A stretch of DNA of 64,000 bases, from positions 28,928 to 92,927 of the forward strand of contig NZ_PXZO01000026.1 of the NCBI RefSeq assembly GCF_003013475.1, given 5' to 3'. Below the pieces are notes generated by a model, which made no database searches, was not told the DNA's origin, and saw only the letters and a program-made list of their open reading frames with translations. Positions within the stretch are counted from its first letter, which is position 1. The number at the start of each line of letters is the position of its first letter. The DNA comes from Brevibacillus porteri. Its GTDB lineage: Bacteria > Bacillota > Bacilli > Brevibacillales > Brevibacillaceae. Shown here one piece after another: positions 18,291-26,989 of this stretch. The position numbers were made by a program, and so were the translations under genes.

Positions 18291-19949
18291 TTACTCGATG
18301 TATGCGCCTTTCCAATCCACGTCACCCAGGCCAGTTTGGTGAACGCCTTTCACTTCTGGCTTCTGTACCCAAGATTGCGTGTAGAAGTAAATTGGCATGA
18401 TTGGCATTTCATCCATCAGGATTTGTTCTGCATCTGCCAAAATTTTCTTACGTTTCTCGAGGTCTGATTCCTGAGCGGATTGGTTCAACAACTCTTTATA
18501 TTTTGCATTTTCCCAACGCGTATCGTTGTTTCCACCCATTTTATCCTTGTAAAGCTCCAGGAAGTTGATTGGGTCATTGAAGTCACCCAGCCAGCCCATC
18601 CGTCCAATCTGGAAATTACCCTCATGCATATCTTCCAGGTAAACTTTCCATTCTTTATTCTCGAGTTTCACATCTACACCGAGATTTTTCTTCCATTGGT
18701 CTTGGATGGCCTCAGCAATCTTCTTGTGAGCCTCAGATGTGTTGTAGGACAACGTAATCGCTGGCAACTTGCTCATGCCAGCCTCTTTCAGTCCCTCTTC
18801 CAAAAGCTTTTTCGCGTTTTCTAAATCTTTGTCTTTGAAGTAGCCGTTTGGATTCAGCACCATGGATGGAGGTACAGCGCCTGTTGCCGGGATTTGACCC
18901 GTTTGGAGAATGTTGTCGATCAAGGCTCGGCGATCGATCGAGTAGGCAAATGCTTTTCTCACTTTAATGTTATTAAATGGCGGCTTTTCGGTATTGAACT
19001 TGTACCAGTACGTACCAGCGATTGGATTTGTTTGAATCTTGCCTTGATCTTTCAATGCTGGAATCGCATCTGTTGGCAAAGCACTCATTGGTGCGCCAGC
19101 CCAGTCGATTTCGCCATTTTCGAACATGGAGAGCTCTGTATTTTCGTCTTCTACCATGGAGAATTCGATTTTTTCGAGCTTTACATTGTCTTTATCCCAG
19201 TAATTTTCGTTCTTCACGAGCACCATCTTGCTCTTGTGCTCCCAAGATTCGATTTTGAAAGGTCCGTTACCGACGTGCGAACTTGCTTCGCCTGCCCACT
19301 TCGGATTAGCATCAATTACTTTTTTGTTAACTGGGAAGTAGGTACGGAATGCGAGCAATTCCAGGAAGTATGGAGTTGGATTCTCCAGCTTAACTTCCAG
19401 CGTCTTATCGTCAAGTGCCTTCACACCTACTTCATCAAGCTTTGCTTCGCCCTTATTTGCTTTTTCACCATTTTTCACGTAGTACAGCTGATATGCGTAG
19501 TTGGAAGCTGTTTTTGGATCGAGAGCGCGCTTCCAAGCATATTCAAAGTCATGTGCTGTTACAGGATCACCATTGCTCCATTTCGCTTCTCTGATTTTAA
19601 ATGTGTAAGTGAGCTTATCATCAGAGACTTTGTAGCTCTCAGCGGCAGCTTCATGTGGCTTATCGTCGGTACCAATGCGGGTCAAGCCGTCAAAGGTTGC
19701 CAAGATAATCGCGCCTGAAGTCGTGTCCTCTGCGAGTCCTGGATCAGTTGTAGGTGGCTCGGAGTGCAGGTTCATCTTTAGAACTTGTGGCTTCTTCTCA
19801 GCAGCTGGTGTTGCAGGCTGTGAAGGTGCTGGCGTTGCGGGTGTTCCTCCTGCCGGTGGAGCGGCAGCTGGTTGACCTCCTCCGCACCCTGCCAGGGCGG
19901 TTCCTAATACAGCAATCGAGCTCACAAGTGCAAACATATTCTTTTTCAA
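18291..19949 (-). CDS. oppA: Oligopeptide-binding lipoprotein OppA
   Basis: The extracytoplasmic solute-binding protein of the peptide importer, 552 residues. A TTG start (19947-19949) follows GGGGG at 8 bases. The lipoprotein signal ends in LAGC with the lipidated cysteine at residue 22, then a Pro/Ala-rich linker (to about 50) that holds the domain off the membrane. The body is the family 5 peptide-binding fold (SNGDPVTAHDFEYAWKRALD, AYSIDRRALID). It is first in the operon, downstream of an lrp-like regulator, with a candidate CodY box in the leader. Confidence 0.94.
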   Translation of the reverse strand: MKKNMFALVSSIAVLGTALAGCGGGQPAAAPPAGGTPATPAPSQPATPAAEKKPQVLKMNLHSEPPTTDPGLAEDTTSGAIILATFDGLTRIGTDDKPHEAAAESYKVSDDKLTYTFKIREAKWSNGDPVTAHDFEYAWKRALDPKTASNYAYQLYYVKNGEKANKGEAKLDEVGVKALDDKTLEVKLENPTPYFLELLAFRTYFPVNKKVIDANPKWAGEASSHVGNGPFKIESWEHKSKMVLVKNENYWDKDNVKLEKIEFSMVEDENTELSMFENGEIDWAGAPMSALPTDAIPALKDQGKIQTNPIAGTYWYKFNTEKPPFNNIKVRKAFAYSIDRRALIDNILQTGQIPATGAVPPSMVLNPNGYFKDKDLENAKKLLEEGLKEAGMSKLPAITLSYNTSEAHKKIAEAIQDQWKKNLGVDVKLENKEWKVYLEDMHEGNFQIGRMGWLGDFNDPINFLELYKDKMGGNNDTRWENAKYKELLNQSAQESDLEKRKKILADAEQILMDEMPIMPIYFYTQSWVQKPEVKGVHQTGLGDVDWKGAYIE

Positions 19950-19983
19950 CGCAATAACCCCCAGTACGTTTTTCTTTTTTGTC

Positions 19984-19998
19984 TTTTTTCTGAAAATA
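19984..19998 (-). promoter_or_regulatory. Candidate CodY box upstream of oppA
   Basis: TATTTTCAGAAAAAA on the minus strand matches 12 of 15 positions of the CodY consensus AATTTTCWGAAAATT and lies about 35 bases before the oppA start. CodY represses peptide uptake genes in several Firmicutes. Confidence 0.5.
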
Positions 19999-20064
19999 AA
20001 GGACGAAAAAAAAACGAAAACTACGCGAAGCTGCTTGACTTCGGCTGGAAGGCATCAACCCCTT

Positions 20065-20535
20065 TCATTGCAGGGTCACCTCGTCGTCTTGAACGAAAGA
20101 GAAGGTGTCTTTGTACTGCTTCAGTTCCAGTGAAACGTCCGCAGCTGCAATTCCTTCAATTTGAGAGAGTCGTTCATTGACAAAGGTGATCAGCTCATCA
20201 TTACTATGGAAACACGCTTGGATAATCAAGTCGTGCTTACCGCTATAAGCGCCTACAAAGCGTACTGCAGAAAATTTGCTCAATTTTTCTGCCACTTCTT
20301 TCTGCAAACCTAGCTTTGTGGTTAACCCGATGATAGCCTGCACATGTAATCCTAATTTCTCTGGATCGGGTTGTATTACGAATTGGAAGACTCCGTCTTG
20401 CAAAAGACGAGTGATGCGCGATCGAATCGTTCCTTCGCTCACGCCTAATTGATGGGCGATTTCTGTATATGGGATACGCCCATCTTCATGGAGGATTTGC
20501 AGAATCTGTCTATCGACATGGTCCAGCTTTTTCAT
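20065..20535 (-). CDS. Lrp/AsnC family transcriptional regulator
   Basis: A 156-residue protein. The N-terminal helix-turn-helix (EDGRIPYTEIAHQLGVSEGTIRSR, about residues 16-40) is followed by a C-terminal RAM ligand domain of the Lrp/AsnC family. These proteins sense amino acids and often act on neighbouring genes. The opp operon starts 115 bases downstream on the same strand, so peptide uptake is a reasonable but unproven target. A GGAGG lies 19 bases before the ATG at 20535, which is unusually far. No better start is visible, since the RAM/HTH homology begins at once. Confidence 0.9.
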   Translation of the reverse strand: MKKLDHVDRQILQILHEDGRIPYTEIAHQLGVSEGTIRSRITRLLQDGVFQFVIQPDPEKLGLHVQAIIGLTTKLGLQKEVAEKLSKFSAVRFVGAYSGKHDLIIQACFHSNDELITFVNERLSQIEGIAAADVSLELKQYKDTFSFVQDDEVTLQ

Positions 20536-20625
20536 AAATACGATTTTCTGGGAACCTCCATCATTTTTTTACGAATTTCGCAATAATCTTTTACAAACAG
20601 TCTAATACAATAAAAGTAATCGGAA

Positions 20626-20654
20626 ATGATAGCGGTGTCAACGAAATTTGACAA
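20626..20654 (-). promoter_or_regulatory. Candidate sigma-A promoter of the lrp-like gene
   Basis: On the minus strand: TTGTCA (20649-20654), 17 bases, TATCAT (20626-20631). The 330-base gap 20536-20865 is otherwise AT-rich; apart from this site and the pdp terminator I see nothing in it. Confidence 0.5.
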
Positions 20655-20796
20655 GTAGAATTATAAAACTTTATAAAGTCAATCCGAACAGTAAAATATA
20701 TTTTATATAATAAAAAACGACTTATATCTTACTATTGAATATGAAAAACTAGATTTAATCAACAATATTTTTTCGAGAAACTGTATTTTTACTCAT

Positions 20797-20835
20797 AAAA
20801 CAAGGCGTGCTCATGTGCTGTGCACGCCTTGTTTT
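20797..20835 (-). terminator. Terminator after pdp
   Basis: A perfect 14-bp stem, AAAACAAGGCGTGC with GCACGCCTTGTTTT, around an 11-base loop. It ends the nucleoside operon, and its A- and T-rich arms could serve both strands. Confidence 0.9.
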
Positions 20836-20865
20836 ATTTGATTGATCAACTAATATTCAGACTTT

Positions 20866-22173
20866 CTATGCTTCGATAATTTTATAAATCAACGGTTGTT
20901 CTCCGTCGATTGCCGTCGAAATTCGGAAGGCACCTTCCATTTCTTTCAACGCATTTTGCAGAAGATGGTCTTCGTTGGCATGGATGGTGACCAAAACTTC
21001 GCCTGCCTTCACCTGATCCCCGCGTTTTTTGTGCAGAACAAGACCTACTGCCAAGTCAATCGGCATTTCTTTTGTCAATCTGCCAGCACCCAAGACAACA
21101 GAAGCATGACCGATCGCTTCTGCATCAATCGCGCTCACAAAGCCGTCCTGTTCGGCTGTAACGGTATGAATGATCTTTGCTTGCGACAGACGAGACAAAT
21201 CATAGACGTCCTGTTTATTGCCGCCTTGAGCCTCTACCATTTCCGCCAGTTTATCTACAGCTTTTCCGGAAGCCATCAGGTCTTCGAGCTTTTTACGTCC
21301 TTCTTCCACATCAGTAACAAGCCCACCCATAACAAGCATGCGGGAACCAATAGCCAATACCAGCTCGGTCAAATCGCGCGGACCTTTACCTGCTAGTGTC
21401 TCCACCGCTTCTTTCACTTCCAGTGCATTGCCCACAGCAAAGCCAAGCGGCTGGTTCATATCGCTGATGACCGCCACCGTTTTACGTCCTACTTGGCTGC
21501 CGATTGCAACCATCGCATTTGCTAATGTTTCTGCCTCTTCAATGCTTTTCATGAAAGCGCCCTTCCCTACTTTTACGTCAAGCAGGATGGCATCTGCCCC
21601 AGCGGCAATCTTCTTGGACATAATGGAGCTTGCAATCAACGGCACAGCTTCTACAGTAGCTGTCACGTCACGCAGAGCATACAGCTTCTTATCTGCAGGT
21701 GTCAGGTTGCCAGACTGCCCGATTACGGACACGCCAATATCACGCACCTGCTGCAAAAATTGCTCGCGTGTGCGTTCTACTTCGAAACCTGCGAAGGACT
21801 CCAGCTTGTCAATGGTGCCTCCTGAGTATCCAAGGCCTCTTCCAGACATTTTTGCCACAGGAATACCTGCTGCCGCAACCAATGGTGCAACAACAAGAGT
21901 AGTCTTGTCGCCTACCCCACCTGTACTGTGCTTGTCTACCTTAATTCCTTGCAGAGAAGACAGGTCAAGCTGTTCGCCTGACCCTGCCATTGCCAAGGTT
22001 AAATCTCCTGTCTCTCTCGCTGTCATGCCACGGAAAAAGACTGCCATTGCCCATGCGGACATTTGGTAGTCAGGAATACTTCCATCTGTATAGCCTGTCA
22101 CCAGAAATTGAATCTCTTCTGTTGTCAGTTCTCCGCCATCACGTTTTTTGGCGATCATATCGACCATACGCAT
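20866..22173 (-). CDS. pdp: Pyrimidine-nucleoside phosphorylase
   Basis: A 435-residue enzyme that splits uridine, thymidine and deoxyuridine with phosphate to free base and (deoxy)ribose-1-phosphate. Family landmarks are the phosphate loop KHSTGGVGDKTTL, SGRGLGYSGGT and the lysine-rich DVKVGKGAFM. Start ATG 22173 follows GGAGGG. It is the third gene of deoB-pupG-pdp. In B. subtilis pdp sits elsewhere with deoC and nupC, so its place here makes a compact salvage operon whose sugar phosphate product is the substrate of DeoB. Confidence 0.94.
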   Translation of the reverse strand: MRMVDMIAKKRDGGELTTEEIQFLVTGYTDGSIPDYQMSAWAMAVFFRGMTARETGDLTLAMAGSGEQLDLSSLQGIKVDKHSTGGVGDKTTLVVAPLVAAAGIPVAKMSGRGLGYSGGTIDKLESFAGFEVERTREQFLQQVRDIGVSVIGQSGNLTPADKKLYALRDVTATVEAVPLIASSIMSKKIAAGADAILLDVKVGKGAFMKSIEEAETLANAMVAIGSQVGRKTVAVISDMNQPLGFAVGNALEVKEAVETLAGKGPRDLTELVLAIGSRMLVMGGLVTDVEEGRKKLEDLMASGKAVDKLAEMVEAQGGNKQDVYDLSRLSQAKIIHTVTAEQDGFVSAIDAEAIGHASVVLGAGRLTKEMPIDLAVGLVLHKKRGDQVKAGEVLVTIHANEDHLLQNALKEMEGAFRISTAIDGEQPLIYKIIEA

Positions 22174-22197
22174 TGTTAATCCCTCCGAATCCGTTAC

Positions 22198-23007
22198 TTA
22201 CATTTTGGCTACGATACCGTTGACCAGAGCCAGGAATTGCGATTTTACCTTTTCTGTTGTTTCCATTACTTCATCATGGGACAGAGGTTGTTCCAAAATA
22301 CCTGCTGCCATGTTGCTAATGCACGAAATACCGAGCACCTTCACACCCATGTGTCGTGCCACGATTACTTCTGGTACAGTTGACATCCCTACAGCATCTC
22401 CACCCAACAGGCGAAGCATACGGATTTCTGCAGGAGTTTCATAGGTAGGACCTAGCAGACCTGCGTATACACCTTCACGGAGCTGGATTCCTTGCTCGGA
22501 AGCAACTTCATGAGCCAGCTTGCGGAGCTGTTTGGAATAAGCTTCAGACATATCTGGGAAACGTGCTCCCAATTGTTCATCGTTTGCGCCGATCAATGGA
22601 TTGCGGAACGTCATGTTGATGTGATCGGAAATCAGCATGAGGTCGCCTGCATTGTAGCCTTCGTTAATTCCGCCAGCAGCATTGGTTACAATAATGGTTT
22701 CTACGCCGAGCAGCTTCATGACGCGGATTGGGAAAACAACGGCATCCAGACCATGTCCCTCATAAAAGTGGAAACGACCTTGCATCGCAACGACTTGCTT
22801 GCCTTGCAGCTTGCCAATCACGAGTTGTCCTTTGTGGCCGACAACGGTGGACACAGTGAAGCCTGGAATTTCATGATAAGGAATGATCACCGGATTTTCG
22901 ATTTCATCTGCCAAAACACCCAGCCCTGATCCGAGTACGAGACCAATGGTTGGTTTTTCTGTTAGTTTCGGTTCGATATATGCTACTGCATCATGGAAAT
23001 TTGCCAA
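22198..23007 (-). CDS. pupG: Purine-nucleoside phosphorylase (trimeric type)
   Basis: Phosphorolysis of guanosine and inosine type nucleosides. The 269-residue length and GLVLGSGLG, HFYEGHG, TNAAGGIN and GMSTVPEVIVARH match the trimeric (PunA/PupG) family rather than hexameric DeoD. TTG start at 23005-23007 after AAAGGAGAG. It lies 60 bases downstream of deoB and 24 bases before pdp. Confidence 0.95.
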   Translation of the reverse strand: MANFHDAVAYIEPKLTEKPTIGLVLGSGLGVLADEIENPVIIPYHEIPGFTVSTVVGHKGQLVIGKLQGKQVVAMQGRFHFYEGHGLDAVVFPIRVMKLLGVETIIVTNAAGGINEGYNAGDLMLISDHINMTFRNPLIGANDEQLGARFPDMSEAYSKQLRKLAHEVASEQGIQLREGVYAGLLGPTYETPAEIRMLRLLGGDAVGMSTVPEVIVARHMGVKVLGISCISNMAAGILEQPLSHDEVMETTEKVKSQFLALVNGIVAKM

Positions 23008-23067
23008 TTCAACTCTCTCCTTTTTTGTGTTTCTTCTATTATATAAATGTTTATTTTTGCTTAACCT

Positions 23068-24240
23068 TTATAAATGATTGAGGAAGCTTTTCCCAATCAC
23101 TGGAGCAGTTACTCCAAAATTGTCTGCGATGGTCGCACCCAAGTCCGCAAATGTCTCACGGATGCCCAAATGTGCCCCAGCTTGAATACCCTTATGATAG
23201 ACAAGCAACGGAACGTATTCTCTCGTATGGTCGCTGCCATGATGTACAGGATCGTTTCCATGGTCTGCCGTGATTACCAGTAAATCATTTTCTTGTAGCG
23301 CTTCCAAAAGTTCTGGAATACGAGCATCGAACTCCATCAACGCTTGACCATACCCTTCTGGATCGCGGCGATGACCAAACTTCGCATCGAAGTCCACAAG
23401 GTTTACAAAAGAAAGACCTGTAAACGATTGTTTCATCGTGCCCAGAATTTGATCTACACCGTCCATGTTATCTTTGGTACGGATAGATTGGGTAACACCC
23501 TCTTCTGCGTAGATGTCGCCGATTTTGCCAATTGCAATAGAAGCAAGGCCAGCATCCTGCAAACGATTCATGACTGTCGGAGCAAATGGCTTCACGGAAT
23601 AATCGTGGCGATTTGACGTGCGGCTAAAATTGCCTGGCTGTCCAACAAATGGACGCGCAATAACACGAGTAACGGCGAATTCATCACGCAGCGTCAACTC
23701 ACGAGCTACCTCGCAAATATGGTACAGCTCTTCAAGCGGAACAACCTCTTCGTGCGCTGCTACCTGGAATACACTGTCCGCAGACGTATAGACAATCACT
23801 GCACCCGTTTTCATATGCTCTTCGCCAAGCTCGTCGAGAATGTCTGTCCCCGAAGCAACTTTGTTCCCGAGCACTTTGCGACCAATGCGTTGTTCAAATT
23901 CCGAGATCAGTTCTTGTGGAAATCCATCTGGATACGTGTTAAACGGAGTAGACACATGCAGACCCATGATCTCCCAATGACCAGTCGTCGTATCTTTCCC
24001 CATGGAGATTTCTTGCATTTTTCCATAATGGGCCATAGGGGTTGCTACTGGTGCAACGTTCTGGAGTGGTGCAATATTTCCCAAACCTAATTTTTGCAAG
24101 TTGGGCAATGAAAATCCTGCAACTCGTTCCGCAATATGACCTAAGGTGTTCGCTCCTGCATCATTGAACTTAGGCGCATCAGGTTGTTCGCCAATCCCTA
24201 CGCTGTCCATGACGATCAAAAAAACTCGTGAATACTGCAT
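23068..24240 (-). CDS. deoB: Phosphopentomutase
   Basis: Interconverts (deoxy)ribose-1-phosphate and -5-phosphate, feeding nucleoside sugars to central metabolism; called drm in B. subtilis. It has 390 residues of the alkaline phosphatase superfamily: MDSVGIGE with metal-binding Asp at the N-terminus, [10 protein letters not shown] with the phosphorylated Thr, and TADHGNDP and SDHTREYVP metal ligands at the C-terminus. Start ATG 24240 after CAGGAGGCG. It is the first gene of the operon, with a perfect palindrome upstream. Confidence 0.96.
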   Translation of the reverse strand: MQYSRVFLIVMDSVGIGEQPDAPKFNDAGANTLGHIAERVAGFSLPNLQKLGLGNIAPLQNVAPVATPMAHYGKMQEISMGKDTTTGHWEIMGLHVSTPFNTYPDGFPQELISEFEQRIGRKVLGNKVASGTDILDELGEEHMKTGAVIVYTSADSVFQVAAHEEVVPLEELYHICEVARELTLRDEFAVTRVIARPFVGQPGNFSRTSNRHDYSVKPFAPTVMNRLQDAGLASIAIGKIGDIYAEEGVTQSIRTKDNMDGVDQILGTMKQSFTGLSFVNLVDFDAKFGHRRDPEGYGQALMEFDARIPELLEALQENDLLVITADHGNDPVHHGSDHTREYVPLLVYHKGIQAGAHLGIRETFADLGATIADNFGVTAPVIGKSFLNHL

Positions 24241-24286
24241 CTTAACGCCTCCTGTTTACCAGTCATTCGAATTCTAAAATCAAGTC

Positions 24287-24300
24287 GTCAGACGTCTGAC
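24287..24300. promoter_or_regulatory. Perfect 14-bp palindrome upstream of deoB
   Basis: GTCAGACGTCTGAC lies 46 bases above the deoB start, between the xerD hairpin and deoB. It does not look like the B. subtilis DeoR operator. The form is like operators of GntR or other dimeric regulators. No regulator gene is adjacent. Confidence 0.4.
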
Positions 24301-24318
24301 CTGATTCAGAAAATTTTT

Positions 24319-24341
24319 CTCCGCCCGACAATCAGGCGGAG
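24319..24341 (-). terminator. Hairpin after xerD
   Basis: The stem CTCCGCC/GGCGGAG lies 19 bases after the xerD stop. It is followed on the minus strand by AAAAATTTTC, so it is a modest terminator at best. Confidence 0.5.
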
Positions 24342-24359
24342 TCGATCGGTTTTTCATAC

Positions 24360-25247
24360 TCATGCTCGCGGATGCGTCTTGGCATAGATGTCCTTAATCC
24401 GCGTTCTGGTCACATGTGTGTAAATCTGGGTGGTTGAAATATCAGCATGCCCAAGCATCTCTTGAACAGAGCGCAAATCCGCTCCATTTTCCAGTAAGTG
24501 AGTGGCAAAAGAGTGGCGAAGTGTATGGGGTGTAATCTCTGCACGGATGTTAGATTTTTGGGCATATCGTTTAATAATTTTCCAAAAACCTTGCCGTGTA
24601 ATTTGTTTGCCCAAGTGATTCAGAAATAATGCAGTATCGCCAGTTCCTTTTACCAGCTTGGGGCGCCCTGCCTGTAAATAGTGGCGAACCACTTGAATGG
24701 CAACCGAGCCTAACGGAATGATTCGCTCTTTTGATCCTTTTCCCATGCACTTGACAAAGCCCATATCCAGATTCACATCAGCACTATCCAGATTGACTAA
24801 CTCCGAGACACGAATGCCTGTCGCATATAAAAGCTCAAGCATCGCCTTGTCCCGCAGCCCGGCAGGATGATTGACAGGAGGACTTTCCAAAAGACGTTCC
24901 ACTTCCTCAACAGAGAGCACTTTCGGCAAGCGTTTCTCGATCTTCGGTGTTTCCAGATGAATGGATGGATCTTTATCTATGTACTTATCCCGAATGAGAA
25001 ACTGATAAAACGCTCGTATCGATGCCATATTGCGAGAAAGCGTTGCTGTAGCACGTCCTTTTTCCCGTAAAACAAGCAAGTAACCAATGATGTGCGTCCG
25101 AGTAGAATCCTCTATTCGAGCAACACCTTGCTCCTGTAAGTACGAGGTAAAGGCCACCATATCCCGTTGATAGGATTCCAGGGTATTTCTCGATAACCCT
25201 TTCTCCACAGTCAGGAAATGAATAAACTGATCAATCAGACTGTCCAT
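24360..25247 (-). CDS. xerD: Tyrosine recombinase XerD
   Basis: Site-specific recombinase that resolves chromosome dimers at dif together with XerC (called RipX in B. subtilis). The start is the ATG at 25245-25247 after GAAGGGGAC; this gives 295 residues, the usual XerD length. The N-terminal SAM-like core-binding domain is followed by the catalytic domain with ATGIRVSEL (Arg), [12 protein letters not shown] (His, Arg), LGHADIS (His) and the nucleophile in TQIYTHV. The fur-yqzK-xerD-deoB order is the Bacillus one. Confidence 0.95.
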   Translation of the reverse strand: MDSLIDQFIHFLTVEKGLSRNTLESYQRDMVAFTSYLQEQGVARIEDSTRTHIIGYLLVLREKGRATATLSRNMASIRAFYQFLIRDKYIDKDPSIHLETPKIEKRLPKVLSVEEVERLLESPPVNHPAGLRDKAMLELLYATGIRVSELVNLDSADVNLDMGFVKCMGKGSKERIIPLGSVAIQVVRHYLQAGRPKLVKGTGDTALFLNHLGKQITRQGFWKIIKRYAQKSNIRAEITPHTLRHSFATHLLENGADLRSVQEMLGHADISTTQIYTHVTRTRIKDIYAKTHPRA

Positions 25248-25340
25248 GAAGCTGTCCCCTTCAGCTGATAAGTATCTTGTATTGCTTTCCACAAAGAAGA
25301 AGAAACTCCTGCTTCTCCAGATAAAAAACGCAAACTTGCA

Positions 25341-25580
25341 TTACTCTCCCGTTAAAAAAAAGAGCTGTAGTCGTGCGACATAACCGTCAAAATCCTGTGC
25401 CTGAGAGGTATTGATGACTTTTACTACCTTCACTGCATTCCCATGTGGTTCATGATAAGGGTTTGCCGGGAGAAATTTGTCCGCCAGCAAGGTAATGATG
25501 CCGTAGGAGAGCAAGGTGCAGGTAATGAAAAGAAGCAAGAAACGAAGACCCTCCATCAAGCGGCGATAAGAGACCTTCAT
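25341..25580 (-). CDS. yqzK: Small membrane protein YqzK (DUF4227)
   Basis: 79 residues with a single membrane helix (about 12-34) after a short basic N-terminus, and an outside region of about 45 residues. Start ATG 25580 after AAGGAGG. Position between fur and xerD equals B. subtilis yqzK, and size and topology fit. Function unknown. Confidence 0.8.
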   Translation of the reverse strand: MKVSYRRLMEGLRFLLLFITCTLLSYGIITLLADKFLPANPYHEPHGNAVKVVKVINTSQAQDFDGYVARLQLFFLTGE

Positions 25581-25709
25581 CCGTGAGCCTCCTTACAGAC
25601 TTTCTTTCATTTATATGCACTTGTCCCCTGCTCCATTCGAATCGATCCTCTCTTAGGATTCCACAGGAATAGGTCTGCCATTACAAAAGCTCCCAATGAA
25701 AAAAGAAAA

Positions 25710-25731
25710 ACTTCTCCGTTCCCAGAGAAGT
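25710..25731 (-). terminator. Terminator after fur
   Basis: The stem ACTTCTC/GAGAAGT is followed by TTTTCTTTTTTC on the minus strand, 6 bases past the fur stop. Confidence 0.9.
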
Positions 25732-25736
25732 CGACT

Positions 25737-26201
25737 TTATTTGAAGTCCTCCACGTTCACTTTATCTACGCAACGATTGCAGATCCCGTAGAAGGTCAAT
25801 CGGTGGTCGGTAATATAAAAGTTGTAAACATTCTTGACTTTCTCTTCTGCTGTGACAAGAAGATCTTCAAAAATTTCATCCACCGTACCACAATTGAGGC
25901 AAATGAGGTGATGATGGTGATAGGCAGCATTATCATCACGAAGATCGTAACGAGCTACGCCATCGCCAAAATTCATTTTATGGAGGATCTTCAGTTCGCT
26001 CAACAGCTCTAATGTCCTGTATACGGTAGCAAGCCCGATTTCCGGCGCTTTATCCTTCACCAACAAGTAAACATCTTCCGCGCTCAAGTGATCTTCTTCA
26101 TTCTCCAACAACACGCGAACAGTGGCTTCACGCTGTGGTGTCAGCTTGTAGTTTTGTGAATGCAACTGCTGCTTAATTTTCTCTAATTTTTCTTCCAACA
26201 T
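25737..26201 (-). CDS. fur: Ferric uptake regulator Fur
   Basis: A 154-residue metal-sensing repressor. The N-terminal winged helix includes TVYRTLELL. The metal-binding His cluster is YHHHHLICLNCG, with two CxxC pairs (CLNC and CNRC) for structural zinc. Fur-box genes are its targets. Close paralogues PerR and Zur share the fold; position next to yqzK and spoIIM favours Fur. It has a sigma-A promoter and a Fur/PerR-like box upstream. Confidence 0.9.
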   Translation of the reverse strand: MLEEKLEKIKQQLHSQNYKLTPQREATVRVLLENEEDHLSAEDVYLLVKDKAPEIGLATVYRTLELLSELKILHKMNFGDGVARYDLRDDNAAYHHHHLICLNCGTVDEIFEDLLVTAEEKVKNVYNFYITDHRLTFYGICNRCVDKVNVEDFK

Positions 26202-26236
26202 TAATGCCCCTCCCCGCTCGCATGAAACCTGTTCCT

Positions 26237-26266
26237 ATTATAGTAGAGGGGCATCGAATAAGTCAA
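26237..26266 (-). promoter_or_regulatory. Sigma-A promoter of fur
   Basis: On the minus strand: TTGACT (26261-26266), 18 bases, TATAAT (26237-26242), about 36 bases before the fur start. Confidence 0.7.
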
Positions 26267-26283
26267 ATGCATAAGTTCTTACC

Positions 26284-26298
26284 TGAGAATTATTCTTA
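26284..26298. promoter_or_regulatory. Candidate Fur/PerR box upstream of fur
   Basis: TGAGAATTATTCTTA has 7-1-7 dyad symmetry with one arm mismatch. It fits the Fur box TGATAATNATTATCA at 11 of 14 defined positions and the PerR box less well. It overlaps the spoIIM stop codon and lies 18 bases above the fur -35. In B. subtilis fur is PerR-regulated. Confidence 0.45.
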
Positions 26299-26922
26299 AT
26301 TAAGTACGAGCTGCATCAACCGAGGGGAAATGAAGGTTTCAAACAAGGCTGCAATCGTCAATATAGCCAGCATGCTAAGAACAAGAACCGTATAGCCCAT
26401 AAAATGCGGCATGATGACATCTCTTTTGCTTAGCACTCTCGTTCGTATGAGTCGAAGAGAAAACGAAATTCCGCTGACGCCTACAATAAAAAGGGCAGGA
26501 ACGACTAATAAATTTTGTGGGAGAACACCCACCATAGCAAATGTTACGCCTTGCCATTGGAGTTGACTCACCAAAAAACCGACGGTGAAACCAACCACGA
26601 CTCCTTTTAAGAAGAGCATCAACAAAATCATAGGCAACCCAATAATGGATAATCCTAGCACCCACATGATCGCTATGGTTTTGGCATAATGACCAAACGC
26701 CTGCTGAAAATGGGCACTGGTCTCAGGGATTCCATCACTGTCAAGACTGTTGAAAAAATATTGTAGAAAACCGTACAGCTCCTGCTTCTGTGACAATGGC
26801 AGTGAATTGACGAGGACGGCTCCGAAAATAATGCCCATCGTAAACAGGACGATCGTGAACCAGTAGAGTGACTGATGTTCTCTCGCATAGGATTGGATAG
26901 TTTGTCCGACTCGTGAACGCAC
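26296..26922 (-). CDS. spoIIM: Stage II sporulation protein M
   Basis: A 208-residue membrane protein of the SpoIIM/DUF95 family with five to six hydrophobic segments. In B. subtilis it forms the DMP complex with SpoIID and SpoIIP, which thins septal peptidoglycan during engulfment. GTG start at 26920-26922 after GGGAGG. It is adjacent to fur as in B. subtilis. No clear sigma-E promoter could be read upstream. Confidence 0.92.
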   Translation of the reverse strand: MRSRVGQTIQSYAREHQSLYWFTIVLFTMGIIFGAVLVNSLPLSQKQELYGFLQYFFNSLDSDGIPETSAHFQQAFGHYAKTIAIMWVLGLSIIGLPMILLMLFLKGVVVGFTVGFLVSQLQWQGVTFAMVGVLPQNLLVVPALFIVGVSGISFSLRLIRTRVLSKRDVIMPHFMGYTVLVLSMLAILTIAALFETFISPRLMQLVLN

Positions 26923-26989
26923 GCTTCGTCGCCTCCCGCTTGGCTGATTACTGTACAGCTTATGCGGACGAGTTCTCCCCTATGACAAC

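Noticed and set aside
24301..24315. CodY-like sequence upstream of deoB (11 of 15)
   Set aside because: Four mismatches and overlap with the xerD hairpin make it too weak to list.
26923..26989. Possible sigma-E promoter before spoIIM
   Set aside because: CATAAGCT resembles a -10 but no -35 at suitable spacing was found.
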